Source: Diaporthe sp. PMI_573
Lineage: Eukaryota; Ascomycota; Sordariomycetes; Diaporthales; Diaporthaceae
Reading direction: 5' to 3'
Length of the DNA stretch: 64,000 nt
Assembly (NCBI GenBank): GCA_021399435.1
Contig: JAJTUP010000007.1
Coordinates: forward strand, 310,001 to 374,000
The notes beneath the pieces were generated by a model. It was given only the letters and a program-made list of their open reading frames with translations. It did not search any database and was not told where the DNA came from. Position 1 is the first letter of the stretch. Each line of letters begins with the position of its first letter. The translations under genes and the position numbers were made by a program. This document shows positions 19,753 to 30,487 of this stretch, one piece after another.

Positions 19753-22563
19753 TCATGTTGACCACTCCCTCGCTACAGGAATATTCCATATGTTTCTGCC
19801 TTCACTGGCGTAGACTTCAGAGCCGCTCCTTGCTCCAGTCACATCTACTGCACCATTGACCTTGATGCCGAGGCCCCGGGGCAACACGATGTCGAGCCCG
19901 TTGTCGAGCCAGAGAGGCTGCCACGCCAACCCCGTCCCCCCGGTTTCTCTTTTGCCAGTTCCCTTGATCGCACATTTAATGTCAATGCCGGCGTCGCCCG
20001 CGCTATTCTTGTCAGAGTCGAAGTGCACGGTGTACTCCAGGGTGACGGTGCAGCGCTGGACATCAGCAATGTGTGCAGCACTGACGCCGTCGTCTTCGAA
20101 CCATTTGGTCTCGAAGACCGCCTTGCGCGGGCTGCTGCCGTCTGGTAGATGGGTCTGGTCGGTTGGGGGCGGGTATATCTCCACCCCACGCCAATCATCC
20201 TTCTCCTCATGCGGGAATTCTGGGTTGGGGCTGGGAGACGAGGTCGTGTGTCGGTTCTTGCCCACGGGCAGGGCACTGCCAGCCCGCGCCAGCACGGGGA
20301 TGTGGTTCGGGGGCAGTTGCCCGCCTTGGTCTCTGTTGAAGCTGAGAGTGGCATCGATGCGATGCCACCCGCCAGAGTTCAGGAAAGACCGCCCGTTCTG
20401 GGCCTTGGTGTCGAAGAAGCCGAACCTGGTCGTTGGCGATGTGTCCTCGCTCGAGTATCGAATGGCGTCTCCATTATCGTGCTTGGCAGGGGCATTAGAA
20501 GATGGGAGATACACATCTACGTGATCTTGGCCGGGCTCATAGGCTCCGGCAACGAGGAGTGCGTCCCCGAGCCAGTACTGCGTGTCGCCAGCCATGACTG
20601 CCTTGGTCCAGACGTTCTCGTCGGCCTCGTAGCCCCAGCCCGTCCACCGCTGCGGCGGCACGGCGGTGAGGTGGCTCTTGAGGCTCAGCGAGTATATGTA
20701 CGGCAGGATCTCATACCTGCGCTTGATGGCCGCGCGCACGAGGTCCGTCGACTCGGGGTACTGCCACGGCTCGATCACCTCGCCGACGAGGTTGTCCTCG
20801 GGCGACGTCTTGTAGCAGTTGATGGCGAGCCTGGGCGAGTGCGCGCCCATCTGCACCCAGCGCACGAGGTGCTCGGGCGTGGGCTGCGGGCCCTCGAAGC
20901 CGCCGATGTCGTGGCCGTAGCACTGGATGAGCGAGAAGCCCGCGTTGAGGGCGAGGGCGTTGCTGCCCTTCATGCCCTCCCAGCTGGTCACGTTGTCGCC
21001 GCTCCAGCTGGCGCAGGCGTACTTCATCGTCCCGGCCGTCGCGCTCCGCGTCAGCACCATCGGGCGCGCATCCGGCTCGGCGTCCACGCACGCCTGCCAC
21101 GAGCTCTTGCCCATCAGCTCCGTGTTCGCCGCCCGCCCCCAGAGGCCGATCTGGTTGTCGCCGTCGCCGTCCGCGGGGCCGTTGATGCGGATCGCCTCGA
21201 CGTCCTCGGGCAGGTTGAGCGCGCACTCCCACTTGTCGTTGGGAGTGTTGTACTCGTTGTTGTCGTTCCACATGGCGTCTATCCCGACCTCCTTCAGGGA
21301 GCGGCACCCGTCGTACCACCACTTGTAGCCGGCCTCGCTGGTGAAGTCGACGTGGCTCCCCTCGCCGCTCTCGCCGCCGCCCGCGCTCCACAGCCGCGCG
21401 ACGGCCGTCCTGCCCGTCTGCGGGTCCCTGAAGAACGCGCCCGCCTCCGAGAGCTTGTCGTAGTCCGGGTGGTTCGCCAGGACGTACGGCTTGATGTTCG
21501 CCAGGATCCTGACGCCCCTCTTGTGGACCTCTCTGGTGAAGCCCCTCGGGTCCGGGAACCGGTGGAGGTTCCACGTGAAGACGTTCCTCGTCTTGGGCGG
21601 CGTCTCGGACACGGTGTACCCGGAGCTCATCTGGTGCGCCGAGACGGGTATGTCCAGGTCCCTGCACTTATCCAGGAACCCCACGATCGCGTCCGCAGCC
21701 CGCACGGGGCCGTCCAGCATGCTGTACCTCATCCCGCCGGACACGTACCCGAGGTAATACCGCGGCACGAGCAGGGGGAAACCGGCGAGCCCCGCATACG
21801 CCCGCACCACCTCGGCCACGCTCCCGCCGACGATGAGGTACTCCTCGAGCCCGCCGCGCGCCTGCCGGTACACCTTGAACCGGCCCCACAGCCCGTCGAT
21901 CTCGCTGCCGACGGCCCAGGCGGCGCGGGCGTGCGACGTCGACAGGATGCCCACGGCGCCGGCGCCCGGGATCACGTTGATCAGCAGCGGCACGTGCTTG
22001 TACAGCGGGTCGGTGCGGTGCGCGTCGTAGCCGAAGGTGTCGGACGCGGTTATCAGGAACCCGCGGCCGGACAGGTCCATCGGCGCTGCTTTCTCGCCCA
22101 GCCCTACGTGCAGGGTGCCCTGCCTGTAGGTGGAGTAGTGCGCCGCTCCGGCGCCGTCGAGGGCGTATGACCGGTGCGGGAGGTCGGTGTGGAGGGGCTT
22201 GCCGTTTAGGTGGATGGACACTACGGGCGTGTGGGCGTAGTCCACCGTGGCGGTCAGCCCGGCTTGGGCGTCTTCGAGGGTGATTTGCCTTGCTGATGAG
22301 TCGCTGGCCTGGGATATGGTGGTGGCTGCGGTACCGGCGTTGTCGATTGCTGGGAAGCGGACGCTTGGGAACGGCGGCAGTGGGTGCTTCTCCGAGGTGA
22401 ATGTCGTGCGGAAGACATTGGGCCGGATGGCCTCGAAGGTGAAGTCACACGGCTTGGTCTGGTTTCCATCGGAGCGGAGGTGTACCGCCTTTTGGTTGCT
22501 GCCCTCGCCTGGCTGCGTGACGAGTGTGTACCCTTGCGGCACTCGCTCTTCTTGAATCAACAT
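19753..22563 (-). CDS. glycoside hydrolase family 31 (alpha-glucosidase/alpha-xylosidase-like)
   Basis: Retaining alpha-glycosidase of 936 residues in a single exon. An N-terminal galactose-mutarotase-like beta domain occupies the first ~270 residues. The (beta/alpha)8 barrel then carries FPLLVPRYYLGYVSGG, the nucleophile region DAMWNDNNEYN with Asp near 434, and the acid/base region SWSGDN with Asp near 523. QCYGHDIGGFEGPQPTPEHLVRW follows. C-terminal beta domains contain VLARAGSALPVG. The ATG at 22563 is chosen because the frame extending upstream to 22863 reads as untranslated leader rather than a signal peptide. With no secretion signal, the enzyme is probably cytosolic. The substrate (alpha-glucoside, alpha-xyloside or an alpha-glucan lyase-like reaction) cannot be told from sequence alone. 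Confidence 0.88.
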   Translation of the reverse strand: MLIQEERVPQGYTLVTQPGEGSNQKAVHLRSDGNQTKPCDFTFEAIRPNVFRTTFTSEKHPLPPFPSVRFPAIDNAGTAATTISQASDSSARQITLEDAQAGLTATVDYAHTPVVSIHLNGKPLHTDLPHRSYALDGAGAAHYSTYRQGTLHVGLGEKAAPMDLSGRGFLITASDTFGYDAHRTDPLYKHVPLLINVIPGAGAVGILSTSHARAAWAVGSEIDGLWGRFKVYRQARGGLEEYLIVGGSVAEVVRAYAGLAGFPLLVPRYYLGYVSGGMRYSMLDGPVRAADAIVGFLDKCRDLDIPVSAHQMSSGYTVSETPPKTRNVFTWNLHRFPDPRGFTREVHKRGVRILANIKPYVLANHPDYDKLSEAGAFFRDPQTGRTAVARLWSAGGGESGEGSHVDFTSEAGYKWWYDGCRSLKEVGIDAMWNDNNEYNTPNDKWECALNLPEDVEAIRINGPADGDGDNQIGLWGRAANTELMGKSSWQACVDAEPDARPMVLTRSATAGTMKYACASWSGDNVTSWEGMKGSNALALNAGFSLIQCYGHDIGGFEGPQPTPEHLVRWVQMGAHSPRLAINCYKTSPEDNLVGEVIEPWQYPESTDLVRAAIKRRYEILPYIYSLSLKSHLTAVPPQRWTGWGYEADENVWTKAVMAGDTQYWLGDALLVAGAYEPGQDHVDVYLPSSNAPAKHDNGDAIRYSSEDTSPTTRFGFFDTKAQNGRSFLNSGGWHRIDATLSFNRDQGGQLPPNHIPVLARAGSALPVGKNRHTTSSPSPNPEFPHEEKDDWRGVEIYPPPTDQTHLPDGSSPRKAVFETKWFEDDGVSAAHIADVQRCTVTLEYTVHFDSDKNSAGDAGIDIKCAIKGTGKRETGGTGLAWQPLWLDNGLDIVLPRGLGIKVNGAVDVTGARSGSEVYASEGRNIWNIPVAREWST

Positions 22564-24383
22564 GATGAAAATAAGTGAATTAATAGCCTGCCTTGGTCTT
22601 GTTGATCGAGCTTGTAAGTGCGTCCGGATAGGTCTTGCCCCTGACTCCGGGGTGTAGCTCCCTAGACAAGTTGTTGTTCGTATGGTATCTTTACTTCGAG
22701 GCGGACGAGGTCTGCCCTTTATTGCTTTCCCAAATTTCATCCTGTTGGAGATCGTGAGGGGTTCCTCCATGGGAACTCGTCCCAACGCTGCGGGACCGGC
22801 GAGCGGCGTGCGGAGATGCGGGCATCGTGACTGGGCTCGCCCTTGTCGGGAGCCCACTGCCAAGTCAACTGTTCTTAGTGCCGGCCGAGACGTCGGTCAA
22901 CGCGAAGGATGGAAGCCAACAGCAGTGTTCAACTGGATAGACGCAATTCTAATGTTGTAGTATGGAACGGAGCCGAGTGATGTCTCAGGCGTCTGTTGCA
23001 TGTGATTGCTCCTACCTGCAAGTCGATGTCCTTTTTCTATCAGTTCTCGCAGGGGTTGAAACTCTTATTTCGACGTCCGGCTTCATTCCTGGCTCGGCAC
23101 ATTGATGACCGAGAATTGGCTGGGCGGAGCGCTAGACTCTAAATTCCACGCGTGCCGTCACCTCGGCTTCCAATACTCTGTTGTGTCTGGATAAAATTTC
23201 ATATTAATTGCGTACCTTCTAAGGCTAAGAGGTCCATGTGCGTGGAGATAGTGTGGAACCAAATGCCACGCGTTGCATGTGTGAAACGAAAGTGAACTTG
23301 GATATGGAATGACTATAAATACATTCTGCATTGAGATGCTGCGAGGTAATATAAATGGATTTGGTTATCGGTTGTTATACTGAGGGTGGGCAATTGATGG
23401 TCCCAATGATGAAAGACAAGGCTGTGTGTAATGGACGATCAGGCCAGCCACCTGGACAAGGCAGGATTATACCTCCGATATAGCGTTAGTTAACATACTT
23501 AGAGGCTCCCTATAAGTTATCAATCGCATTAATGGGCATCAAGCCAAGGCTGGAGTTCAGCCCGAGCCTGTGGACGATCCGACTCAAGATGAGGAGCCTG
23601 ATAGCTTCTCCTTTCGTATGCCTTAGAGCAGACGCTCACGGGCGTGTATTGAGACAAGGTGGGAGAGTGTGGCCGGCTGAAATCGTCTACGTCTTGGTTG
23701 CAAGTTAATCTTCCCGGCAGATGCAGCACAAGATCTGCTTCTTGCACAGTCTACGTCAGCGCAGAATGTGGGTTGGAACAAAGCTCTTCAATTTTTCCGC
23801 GTAATTGACGGGGTGGAGTATTGGGGCTTGGAAGAGAATTCGTATGGATGAGAATGAGTGGTCTTGGGCAGTCGGAAGTGCACCTATAGCACGAGACTTA
23901 TCATCTCGAATCCCACCGAGAGCAAGAAGGCGCTTACATTTATAGAGGATACAGAAAATGACGGTGGACAACATCAAACCACAAAATAGCTTAATTTTAT
24001 CTAAGGTTGTGACACTATCGAGAGTGTTCAGATACTGCTAACACCGTATCAGTTGGTCTTTTGGTCATAAACCATGCCTTTGAGCTATTTCAGTGCATGG
24101 TACACTAGAAATAATGCCCAACGTGGATTTATCATAATAGCCAGTCACGCAATATCCGTTGGCTAAGCTCTAGAGGCTACCGGGTAGATTGGGGCCTCCG
24201 CTCAGGGCCAGTCGGGAGGATTCAAGGAGAAGCTTAGAAATCAAAATCTCTTGGCCATGGTAGTATCATAGTACAAAGCAAAAGGATGCAGCGTGTTTGT
24301 AGCACTATTTTGCACAGGAAGCATCTCTTCATTGAGAAATAATTTGATCGCCCCGTCTAATTGAACTCGCTTCTGAACACGCC
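22564..24383. other. intergenic, AT-richer
   Basis: This contains the GH31 leader and promoter on the left and the promoter of the NmrA-like gene on the right. Base composition becomes visibly AT-rich after about 23.0 kb. No gene or long repeat seen. Confidence 0.5.
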
Positions 24384-25438
24384 ATGGCAAGCCAATATGC
24401 TCAAGACCAGCCCGCCGGGTTTGTGAACAGCCTCCAAACAGTTGCTATTGTTGGAGTAAGCATAAAAGAGACCACGACCCCCTCCCCCCCCCAAAAACTA
24501 TTTCTTAAGTCTGGATTTGCTAAGGTTAAACAACGCAGGCTGGAGGTCAAATTGGCAAGCACATCGCGGAGCAATTGGTCCAGGGCGGCAAGCACACCGT
24601 CACGGCCATCACACGGGCCGGCAGCACGAGCAACGTTGCTCAAGGCACGAAGTCCGTCGCTGTCGATTACAATGACCAGGCCTCCATCGTCTCGGGCCTG
24701 AAAGGGAACGAATTCTTGCTCATCACCCTAGCCCTCGGCGTGCCCGAGGATACGCACCGGAAGCTGGTCGAGGCGGCCGCCAAGGCAGGTGTGCGCTATG
24801 TCATGACGAATGCGTACGGTGTCGACGTGTACGGAAAGCCAGACCTACTGGATGCCCTTCCAGTGGGCAAAGCCATCGTCGAAAACATTGAGCACGCGGC
24901 AAAATCCGGCTTAACGTGGTTTTCCATGTTTACGGGCCCTTGGTACGAGTACAGCCTTTCGGACGGAGCAGACCTCGGCATTGACAAGAAGAACCGCACC
25001 GTGACGTTCTTCGACGACGGGAAAAAGCCTATCAATTTCACTACAATCGCACAGGTTGTTCGTGCGGCCGTCGCCTTGCTGAACCTGAAGATTCTCCCAG
25101 AGAACAAGGATGATAAGTCTGTGACTCTGTCGCAGTTCTTCAACGGTCCAGTCTACGTTTCAAGTTTCCACCTCAGCCAAGAGGATATTCTCGACAGCAT
25201 CAAGAGGGTGACGGGAGAAAGAGACAGCGACTGGAGTGTATCCTTTGAGTCGAGTAAGGAACGGTACGAAGACGGCATGAAGTTGATCTCGGAGGGGAAT
25301 CCGGCCGGCTTTGCAAAGGCAATCTTCGCCCGCGCGCACTACGGTACAGACGGCACTTACGACACTCACAACGATCTTCTGGGTCTCCCCAAGGAGGATC
25401 TGGATGAGGCTACTGGTGTAGCTTTAAAATATGCCTAA
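24384..25438 (+). CDS. NmrA-like / isoflavone-reductase-type NAD(P)-binding protein
   Basis: Atypical short-chain dehydrogenase fold, 323 residues. Two exons, 24384-24455 and 24539-25438, separated by an 83-bp intron with GTAAGC donor. The intron splits the dinucleotide-binding glycine motif: joined, it reads VAIVGAGGQIGKH (GxGGxxG near residues 24-30), a good check on the splice. Later segments include LVEAAAKAGVRYVMTNAYGVDV and the GPWYEYSL active-site-side loop of the NmrA/isoflavone reductase group. No signal peptide; probably cytosolic. It precedes the alcohol dehydrogenase on the same strand, with 1.1 kb between, so joint action on one substrate is possible but unproven. Members of this family are either reductases or redox sensors that bind NADP without catalysis, and I cannot decide which this is. 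Confidence 0.85.
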
Positions 25439-26538
25439 ATCGAACCTTTGTAGGGCTGCAAATAAGCGTACACTTCACCTCATACATAGTGAAACAGGAT
25501 CTATTCACATGCGGGTACTGGAACTATGCAAATCTCGAGGTGTCCACGGGCTACAACAAGATGCTATCTGGGCGTGTTCCAAAAAACAGTGTTCAACCAT
25601 GAGAAGACGTAGTACTGGAATGTGTAAACATCGGATTTCTAGGCAAACATACTGTCTCAGCGCGTAGCGTGCCCTCATCACTGAGTGCGCAACAGTCGAT
25701 GCAAACGATGTATTAATAAAGGCCATACTGTTTGTTCGGTTTGGACCTGTGCATAGTACCTATGTATCTATGATATATGAGCTCTGCACCCAGTACAGTC
25801 GCCACGGCAAATCGGCTGAGCTCGAGCAACTGGCCTACCTCTTTCATGAGCTGGGCCTCGGTTGTCCCATTTCCCCGCATAGTTACTGCTACGAGACTGA
25901 CGCCCATTGGGCGGTCAAACACATGAAGTGGTTAAAACAAGGACGTTGTAGTAGCAAGGCGGAACGCTCGGGCGGAAGGGTGGGAGAATGGTAATACTTC
26001 GTACGCACTTCTGTTGAGCATAATAAAGCCGAGCATGAATTTACGGACTTAAGCAAGTTGTTACGCCACTATTACCGCGATTCCGATAAGTCCGGGGCCT
26101 GGTTCCAAATCGTGTGGGGGAAAGAAAATAGGGTTCGTCGCTATAATTATGAATGCCACAAAGTTCAAGCTGTGTTGGAGTTGATGCTGGCAAAGCATAG
26201 CGGATTCCACAACGGACATTGACAGCCCCAAACACCCGGCCCCGAAGATGTTCCATTGGTCATACTGAATTTATATAGGTTTCCGAGGTGAGAGCATGGA
26301 TTGATACGGGAGCATTTGTCATTCAAAGTCTTTTGAACCGAGGTTCAGATCACTCTGATCGACGATAGCCACATCCAGAGTGCTTGGCGGCTCTTCTGCC
26401 TCTCAATGGAATACCGTAAATCGGGGGTACTCTTTTTGTAATTATAAAACGAGACTGTTCCCTCGAGTTGGGAAAAAGAATCCCTCTTGTTCTATACTCG
26501 ATAAATACAATTACAACTGTTTTAAGTGAATCTAAACC
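25439..26538. other. intergenic, no gene seen
   Basis: 3' flank of the NmrA-like gene and promoter of the alcohol dehydrogenase. TTATAAAA (26440-26447) lies about 95 bp before the dehydrogenase ATG. Short open frames have no recognisable features. Confidence 0.5.
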
Positions 26539-27622
26539 ATGGCCTCTTTACCCTCGACGTACAAGGCTTGGCAGATCGTCAACACTGGCCAGCCAATGGT
26601 GCTGAAAGAATTACCACTCAAGAAGCCCGGTGCAGGTGAGGTTCTCGTCAAGGTGCTGGCTTGCGGCGTCTGTCACTCCGACTACAGCGTAGCCAGTGGT
26701 GAATTCTTTCCTCTCAAGGATCGCGTTCCGGGCCATGAGGCAGTGGGCGATGTTGTTGCCGTCGGTGAATGCGTCACTCGATTCAAGGGCGGTGAACGCG
26801 TCGGCGGGGCCTGGCACGGAGGTATAATTCCTCACACTTGCCCGGCATACCGTTATCCATCAGACCTGTTAACATCGCCTAGGTCACGATGGTACGTGCC
26901 GTGCTTGCCAGCGCGGTCAGTTTCAGTACTGTGAGAACGAGGCAATCAATGGCACGACCAAAGACGGCGGGTTCGCACAGTATGTCATACTGCGCGAGGA
27001 AGCAACGGTCCGCGTTCCACGCGAAATCGACCCCATCGAGGTTGCGCCGCTTCTCTGCGCCGGCGTTACTGTCTTTAACGGAATACGAAACATGAGGATC
27101 ATTCCTGGCGGCACCGTTGCTATCTCGGGCGTGGGAGGCCTTGGCCATCTGGCTGTGCAGTACGCCAGCAAGATGGGCTACAGGACCATCGTCTTGAGTT
27201 CCGGAGACGCCAAGAGGGTCTTTACCAGTGAGCTTGGCGCGCACGAGTACATCGACACCAAGGCTGAGAATGCCGTAGAGAGGCTTCTAGCTCTGGGCGG
27301 AGCTGACTTGATTGTTGCTACGGCGCCCAACCCTAAGCTCATCTCGGAAATGGTGGGAGGTCTTGCGCCGAGGGGAAAGCTTCTTGCATTGGCAGCTACC
27401 GGGCCGACGGAGTTCAGCCTAGGCCAGCTGATCAGCAAAGGAACTTCGGTAGAAGGTTGGGCGGCCGGTCATGCGTTGGACTCTGAGGAGGCTATCAGCT
27501 TTGCTCAAACACATGGGGTAAAGGCCATGGTCGAGAAATTCCCGTTCGAAAAGATGCCAGATGCGATGGATCACATGATGTCAGGCAAGGTTCGATTCAG
27601 AGCTGTTCTGTCCATGGAGTGA
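26539..27622 (+). CDS. zinc-containing alcohol dehydrogenase
   Basis: Medium-chain NAD(P)-dependent alcohol dehydrogenase, 340 residues. Two exons (26539-26821 and 26883-27622) around a 61-bp intron. Catalytic zinc ligands are Cys45 (ACGVCHSD) and His66-Glu67 (PGHEAVG). The structural-zinc lobe is created exactly at the splice, giving GGHDGTCRACQRGQFQYC. It has Cys100, Cys103 and Cys111, and Asp97 at the position of the fourth ligand; this Asp form is common among fungal members. The nucleotide-binding fold carries SGVGGLGHLAVQYA. The protein ends MSGKVRFRAVLSME, as in the family. Likely cytosolic. The substrate is unknown. The neighbouring NmrA-like reductase suggests a small redox pair. Confidence 0.92.
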
Positions 27623-28030
27623 GGCACCTGAATAGGTGATTCTAGCGGATGAGTATCCGTCATATGTCAATGAAGACGAAGCCATCAATGACCACGACTC
27701 ATTTCCTGCAAAGATCACGGTTTATATTAGTCGTCTTTTCAGAAAACCCTGTGGATGTTTGTTTGAATAGTGTTTTTCCAGATGATAACATCTACGCTCT
27801 GTCCGTACACCGTCCAAAATATATTCTCGTCAATTGGGAAGCTTGTCTGCGCCTCTGCTCCCATCCCATATTCTCGGCCTCGCACACATCTCAGCTCCCC
27901 GCCCTCTCTCAAAATCCTGCCCCCTTCATCCACGCCGCAACCAACCCTCAGCCCAACCGTTCAGCCCCGCCGACCCAAAACCATCCATCCGCCATGGCGT
28001 CCACAGATTTCCCCATGGAAGCGACCCCCC
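27623..28030. other. intergenic between convergent genes
   Basis: 3' flanks only. C-rich on the right side. Nothing recognised. Confidence 0.5.
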
Positions 28031-28192
28031 TTACTTCCCTCCATGGCAGCTGCAGTGCTTCCTGTCCGGGTACTTCGGACAGGAGCAGAAATTTGGCCAG
28101 AGGTACCTGCACGAGTGGTCTGAGCAGAACATGGAGTAGATGCGCTTGCCATCCACCACACGGAGACAGTGAACATCCTCGCATCCCTGCAC
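28031..28192 (-). pseudogene. Cys/His-rich module after an in-frame TAG (gene 1 of the pair)
   Basis: Directly after the TAG at 28193-28195 the same frame continues for 53 codons to a TAA at 28031. It reads a Cys/His-rich segment with VQGCEDVHCLRVVDG, RIYSMFCSDHSCR and FCSCP, and ends CSCHGGK. It aligns without a gap to the C-terminal module of the neighbouring gene (30200-30442). By eye about 38 of 59 positions match, counting from DDRPC, which lies before the stop. The stop replaces a Leu of the neighbour. No splice pair removes the stop without also removing conserved coding sequence. It is either a lost C-terminus or one reached by readthrough. Confidence 0.7.
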
Positions 28193-29377
28193 CTAACAGG
28201 GACGGTCGTCTGGCACTGTCTCGTGTGTGGTGGAGCGCCCGCTCCACTCGCCGATTGACACGTGCTTCTCCCGCTTGTACTGCCTGTGGCGGATCGGCAG
28301 CGACTCGCTTGGCGGCAGAGCTTCTCGTCGGTGTGAGTTGCCGGACGATGAAGCAGACTTCCGGGTTGATGTGGCTTTCTGTTTGACGTTGGTGTGGGTG
28401 TTGCCACAGTTGGTGAGCTCGCTGGTGTACGCATTTGCCTGCGGGGCGTTCGTGTTATGATGGTTACTATTGTCCACATTCGACACGTGGTTGTTGTTCG
28501 TGGTGACTTGTCCGGGGGCGTTGTTGTTGACTGTCAGCTTCCGATTGTCAACCTGGTTGTAGTGGAAGTGGAAGGGACCGCACGGAGGAACGCCAATGCT
28601 GATGCCAGCTGGCTGTTGTTGGGTTCCATCTGCCCAACCCCCCGCGTAGTTCTGCTGGGACGACCAAGATGGTGCTCCACCCATTGCTCTAGGCGCCACG
28701 TTGCTACCAGTGTTTTGTGTTCCCCTGGACACGTTATTGTCCGAGGGCCGCACGGTAGAAGGTGGTGGTGCATTGGATCTGACGCTCCTCTGCTGACTTG
28801 GTACGGAGGAGACGGGTGGTGATGGTAAGTTGCTACCAATTGGTGTCACATACGAAGGTGCCGGCTCGTTGAAGTTTCCTCCTGTGACATACCAAGCCGA
28901 AGAGGGTGGGTATTGTCTGGCTGCCACTGGTGGTGTGCGCAATGAAGATGGCGGGTTTGCGCCGACCTTGCCTTGAGTAGCCGGTCTGAGCTCCGGCGTG
29001 GAGAACTTGTTGGCTCCGTTGCTAGATCGGATTTGCTCGATGCTAGGCGTCGTTGCTCCACGGACACTGACGGACTCCGACGGTGAGATCGTGGATGGGG
29101 CTGGGAAAGCCGGCTTGGACCGCGGAGGTTCAGTACGGCAAATTCCTCCTTGCGATCCCGAAATGGTTGAGTTGGCACCATTGCCCATCCTCAACTTCGA
29201 GGTTGAAGCCGCTGGGGTTGAAATCATTGTCAGTCTTCCGTTCTTAACGAACCGCTGCGTTTAAGCCGTCAATAATTACTTACTGCTGCGGTTAGCAGAC
29301 GGCACATTGAGAGCACCACAACCCCGCTGGTTCTGCTGCTGCTGGGTAGCCTGAGACTGGGCGATGCGGGAAGCCAT
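28193..29377 (-). CDS. Asn/Ser-rich disordered protein, interrupted before its Cys/His module (gene 1)
   Basis: Unrecognised. Two exons, 29377-29284 and 29211-28193, give 370 residues up to the TAG. The 72-bp intron has GTAAGT and CCCAG ends and keeps the frame. The protein is almost wholly low complexity. It has a Gln run near residues 12-15, a long Ser/Pro/Asn-rich middle, an Asn-rich stretch (LTVNNNAPGQVTTNNNH), then a basic Ser-rich region. It ends in TTHETVPDDRPC just before the stop. No signal peptide or membrane segment. The gene layout matches the neighbour at 30200-31338: same strand, early short intron, Asn-rich linker, then the Cys/His module. That suggests tandem duplication followed by divergence of the disordered part. 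A function cannot be assigned. Confidence 0.65.
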
Positions 29378-30199
29378 ATTTAGTTGCGGTGTTGAGAAGA
29401 GTGTGATGAAGGTGACAGAGAGTGAGGAGAGCGAGAGACAGCCGAAGAGTAGCTTGCCCGCCGTCCAAGATGATGAGAACGTATGAGTCTTGGTATCGAC
29501 CTCGAGATGTGAGGTAGACTGAAGTCTCAAAGAGAATCAAGACCGGGTCTTCAGAAGGTTGGCTTTCGCTTTGATGAAAAGAAAGGAAAGAAGAAAGTCG
29601 AAGGAGGTGAGATGGGAGGGCGGCGAGGTTTAAATATCTGAAGCTGGCCTACCCCGTGGGGACACTACCGAAGGTGAACAAGTGAATTGGTTGAGGCTAT
29701 CAAAGTGAATTTATTGATACTACTATCGTCGAAGTGAATTTGTCGAGGGGCTTGAAGTGAAGCAATCGAGGGCGATACAACAAATCTGAGCTAACCACTT
29801 CGAGACCGTCAACTCAACGATCGTGATGATTCACTAGACCACAGGCTAACGGAGTGCCCCCCTTAAGTCTCCCACTTAGCTTGCCTTCGTTTACAAGATA
29901 CAGGAGGACAAATCAGTTAATGGATTAGGGCTCGGAAACTTCAAGACTGTAGAAAGATGCCGAAGAAGGCAGATCAAAAGGTACCTAAGTCTATATGGCT
30001 AAAGATGTGGTTCCGCGCAACGTAGCGCAATGAGGCTATCACAGAAAACAAGTCTTGACCGACAGTATACCTATCAGTGAAAGGGAACAATGATTTGCGC
30101 CTTCCCATCGCCCAAACCATGGCGTAGCCATCCCATCCACAGCCCTGCATTCTTCTCTCCTAACCTGAACCCATCCCCGGCCCCAAATCTTCAGAGCAC
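29378..30199. other. intergenic between the two related genes
   Basis: Promoter of gene 1 of the pair and 3' flank of gene 2. It contains several loose copies of AAGTGAATT (29680-29760). The TTTAAATAT at 29629-29637 is a possible TATA-like element on the minus strand. No gene seen. Confidence 0.5.
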
Positions 30200-30442
30200 T
30201 CAACGCCTCGTGTGGCAAGAGCAGTACTTGTCCCCAGCGTAGGTGGGACATGTACAGAACTCAGGCCAGAAGTGCCGACAAGAGTGAGCAGAACAGAACT
30301 CGGAGTAGATCCTCTCGCCATCGACTAGCCGGAGGCAGTGCTTCGTCTTGCAGCCTTCCACCAGACAGGGGCGGTCGTCAGGAATGTACTGGTGGGTCGT
30401 GATGTGCTTGCCAGTGATGAAGAGGCCGCGGGTGCATTTCAT
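30200..30442 (-). CDS. Cys/His-rich module downstream of an in-frame TAG (gene 2)
   Basis: An 80-codon open frame starts at its own ATG and lies in the same frame as the upstream gene, from which it is separated only by a TAG (30488-30490) and 15 sense codons. It carries nine Cys and several His: DDRPCLVEGCKTKHC, then FCSAHSCR, FCTCP and CSCH. The pattern looks like a structural metal-binding module but fits no domain I know. It may be the C-terminus of the upstream protein, reached by readthrough or lost by mutation, or an independent small protein. Similarity to the interrupted module at 28031-28192 is clear along its whole length, which shows the segment is or was under coding constraint. 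Confidence 0.65.
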   Translation of the reverse strand: MKCTRGLFITGKHITTHQYIPDDRPCLVEGCKTKHCLRLVDGERIYSEFCSAHSCRHFWPEFCTCPTYAGDKYCSCHTRR

Positions 30443-30487
30443 CCTCGGGCCCCGAAGAGGGATCGTCTCACTCGGAGCGCCGGTCTC

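Noticed and set aside
20149..22170. 673-codon plus-strand open frame opposite the GH31 gene
   Set aside because: It is the antisense shadow of a GC-rich gene. Arg/Ala/Val-rich composition and no domain; the minus strand has clear GH31 motifs.
22564..22863. 100-codon upstream extension of the GH31 frame
   Set aside because: Arg/Pro-rich, not signal-like, and the family-like sequence starts near the ATG at 22563; treated as leader.
28120..28260. an intron using the TTAG at 28192-28196 as acceptor to skip the stop
   Set aside because: Any donor at fungal intron distance would also delete the TTH..PDDRPC segment, which is conserved in the neighbour.
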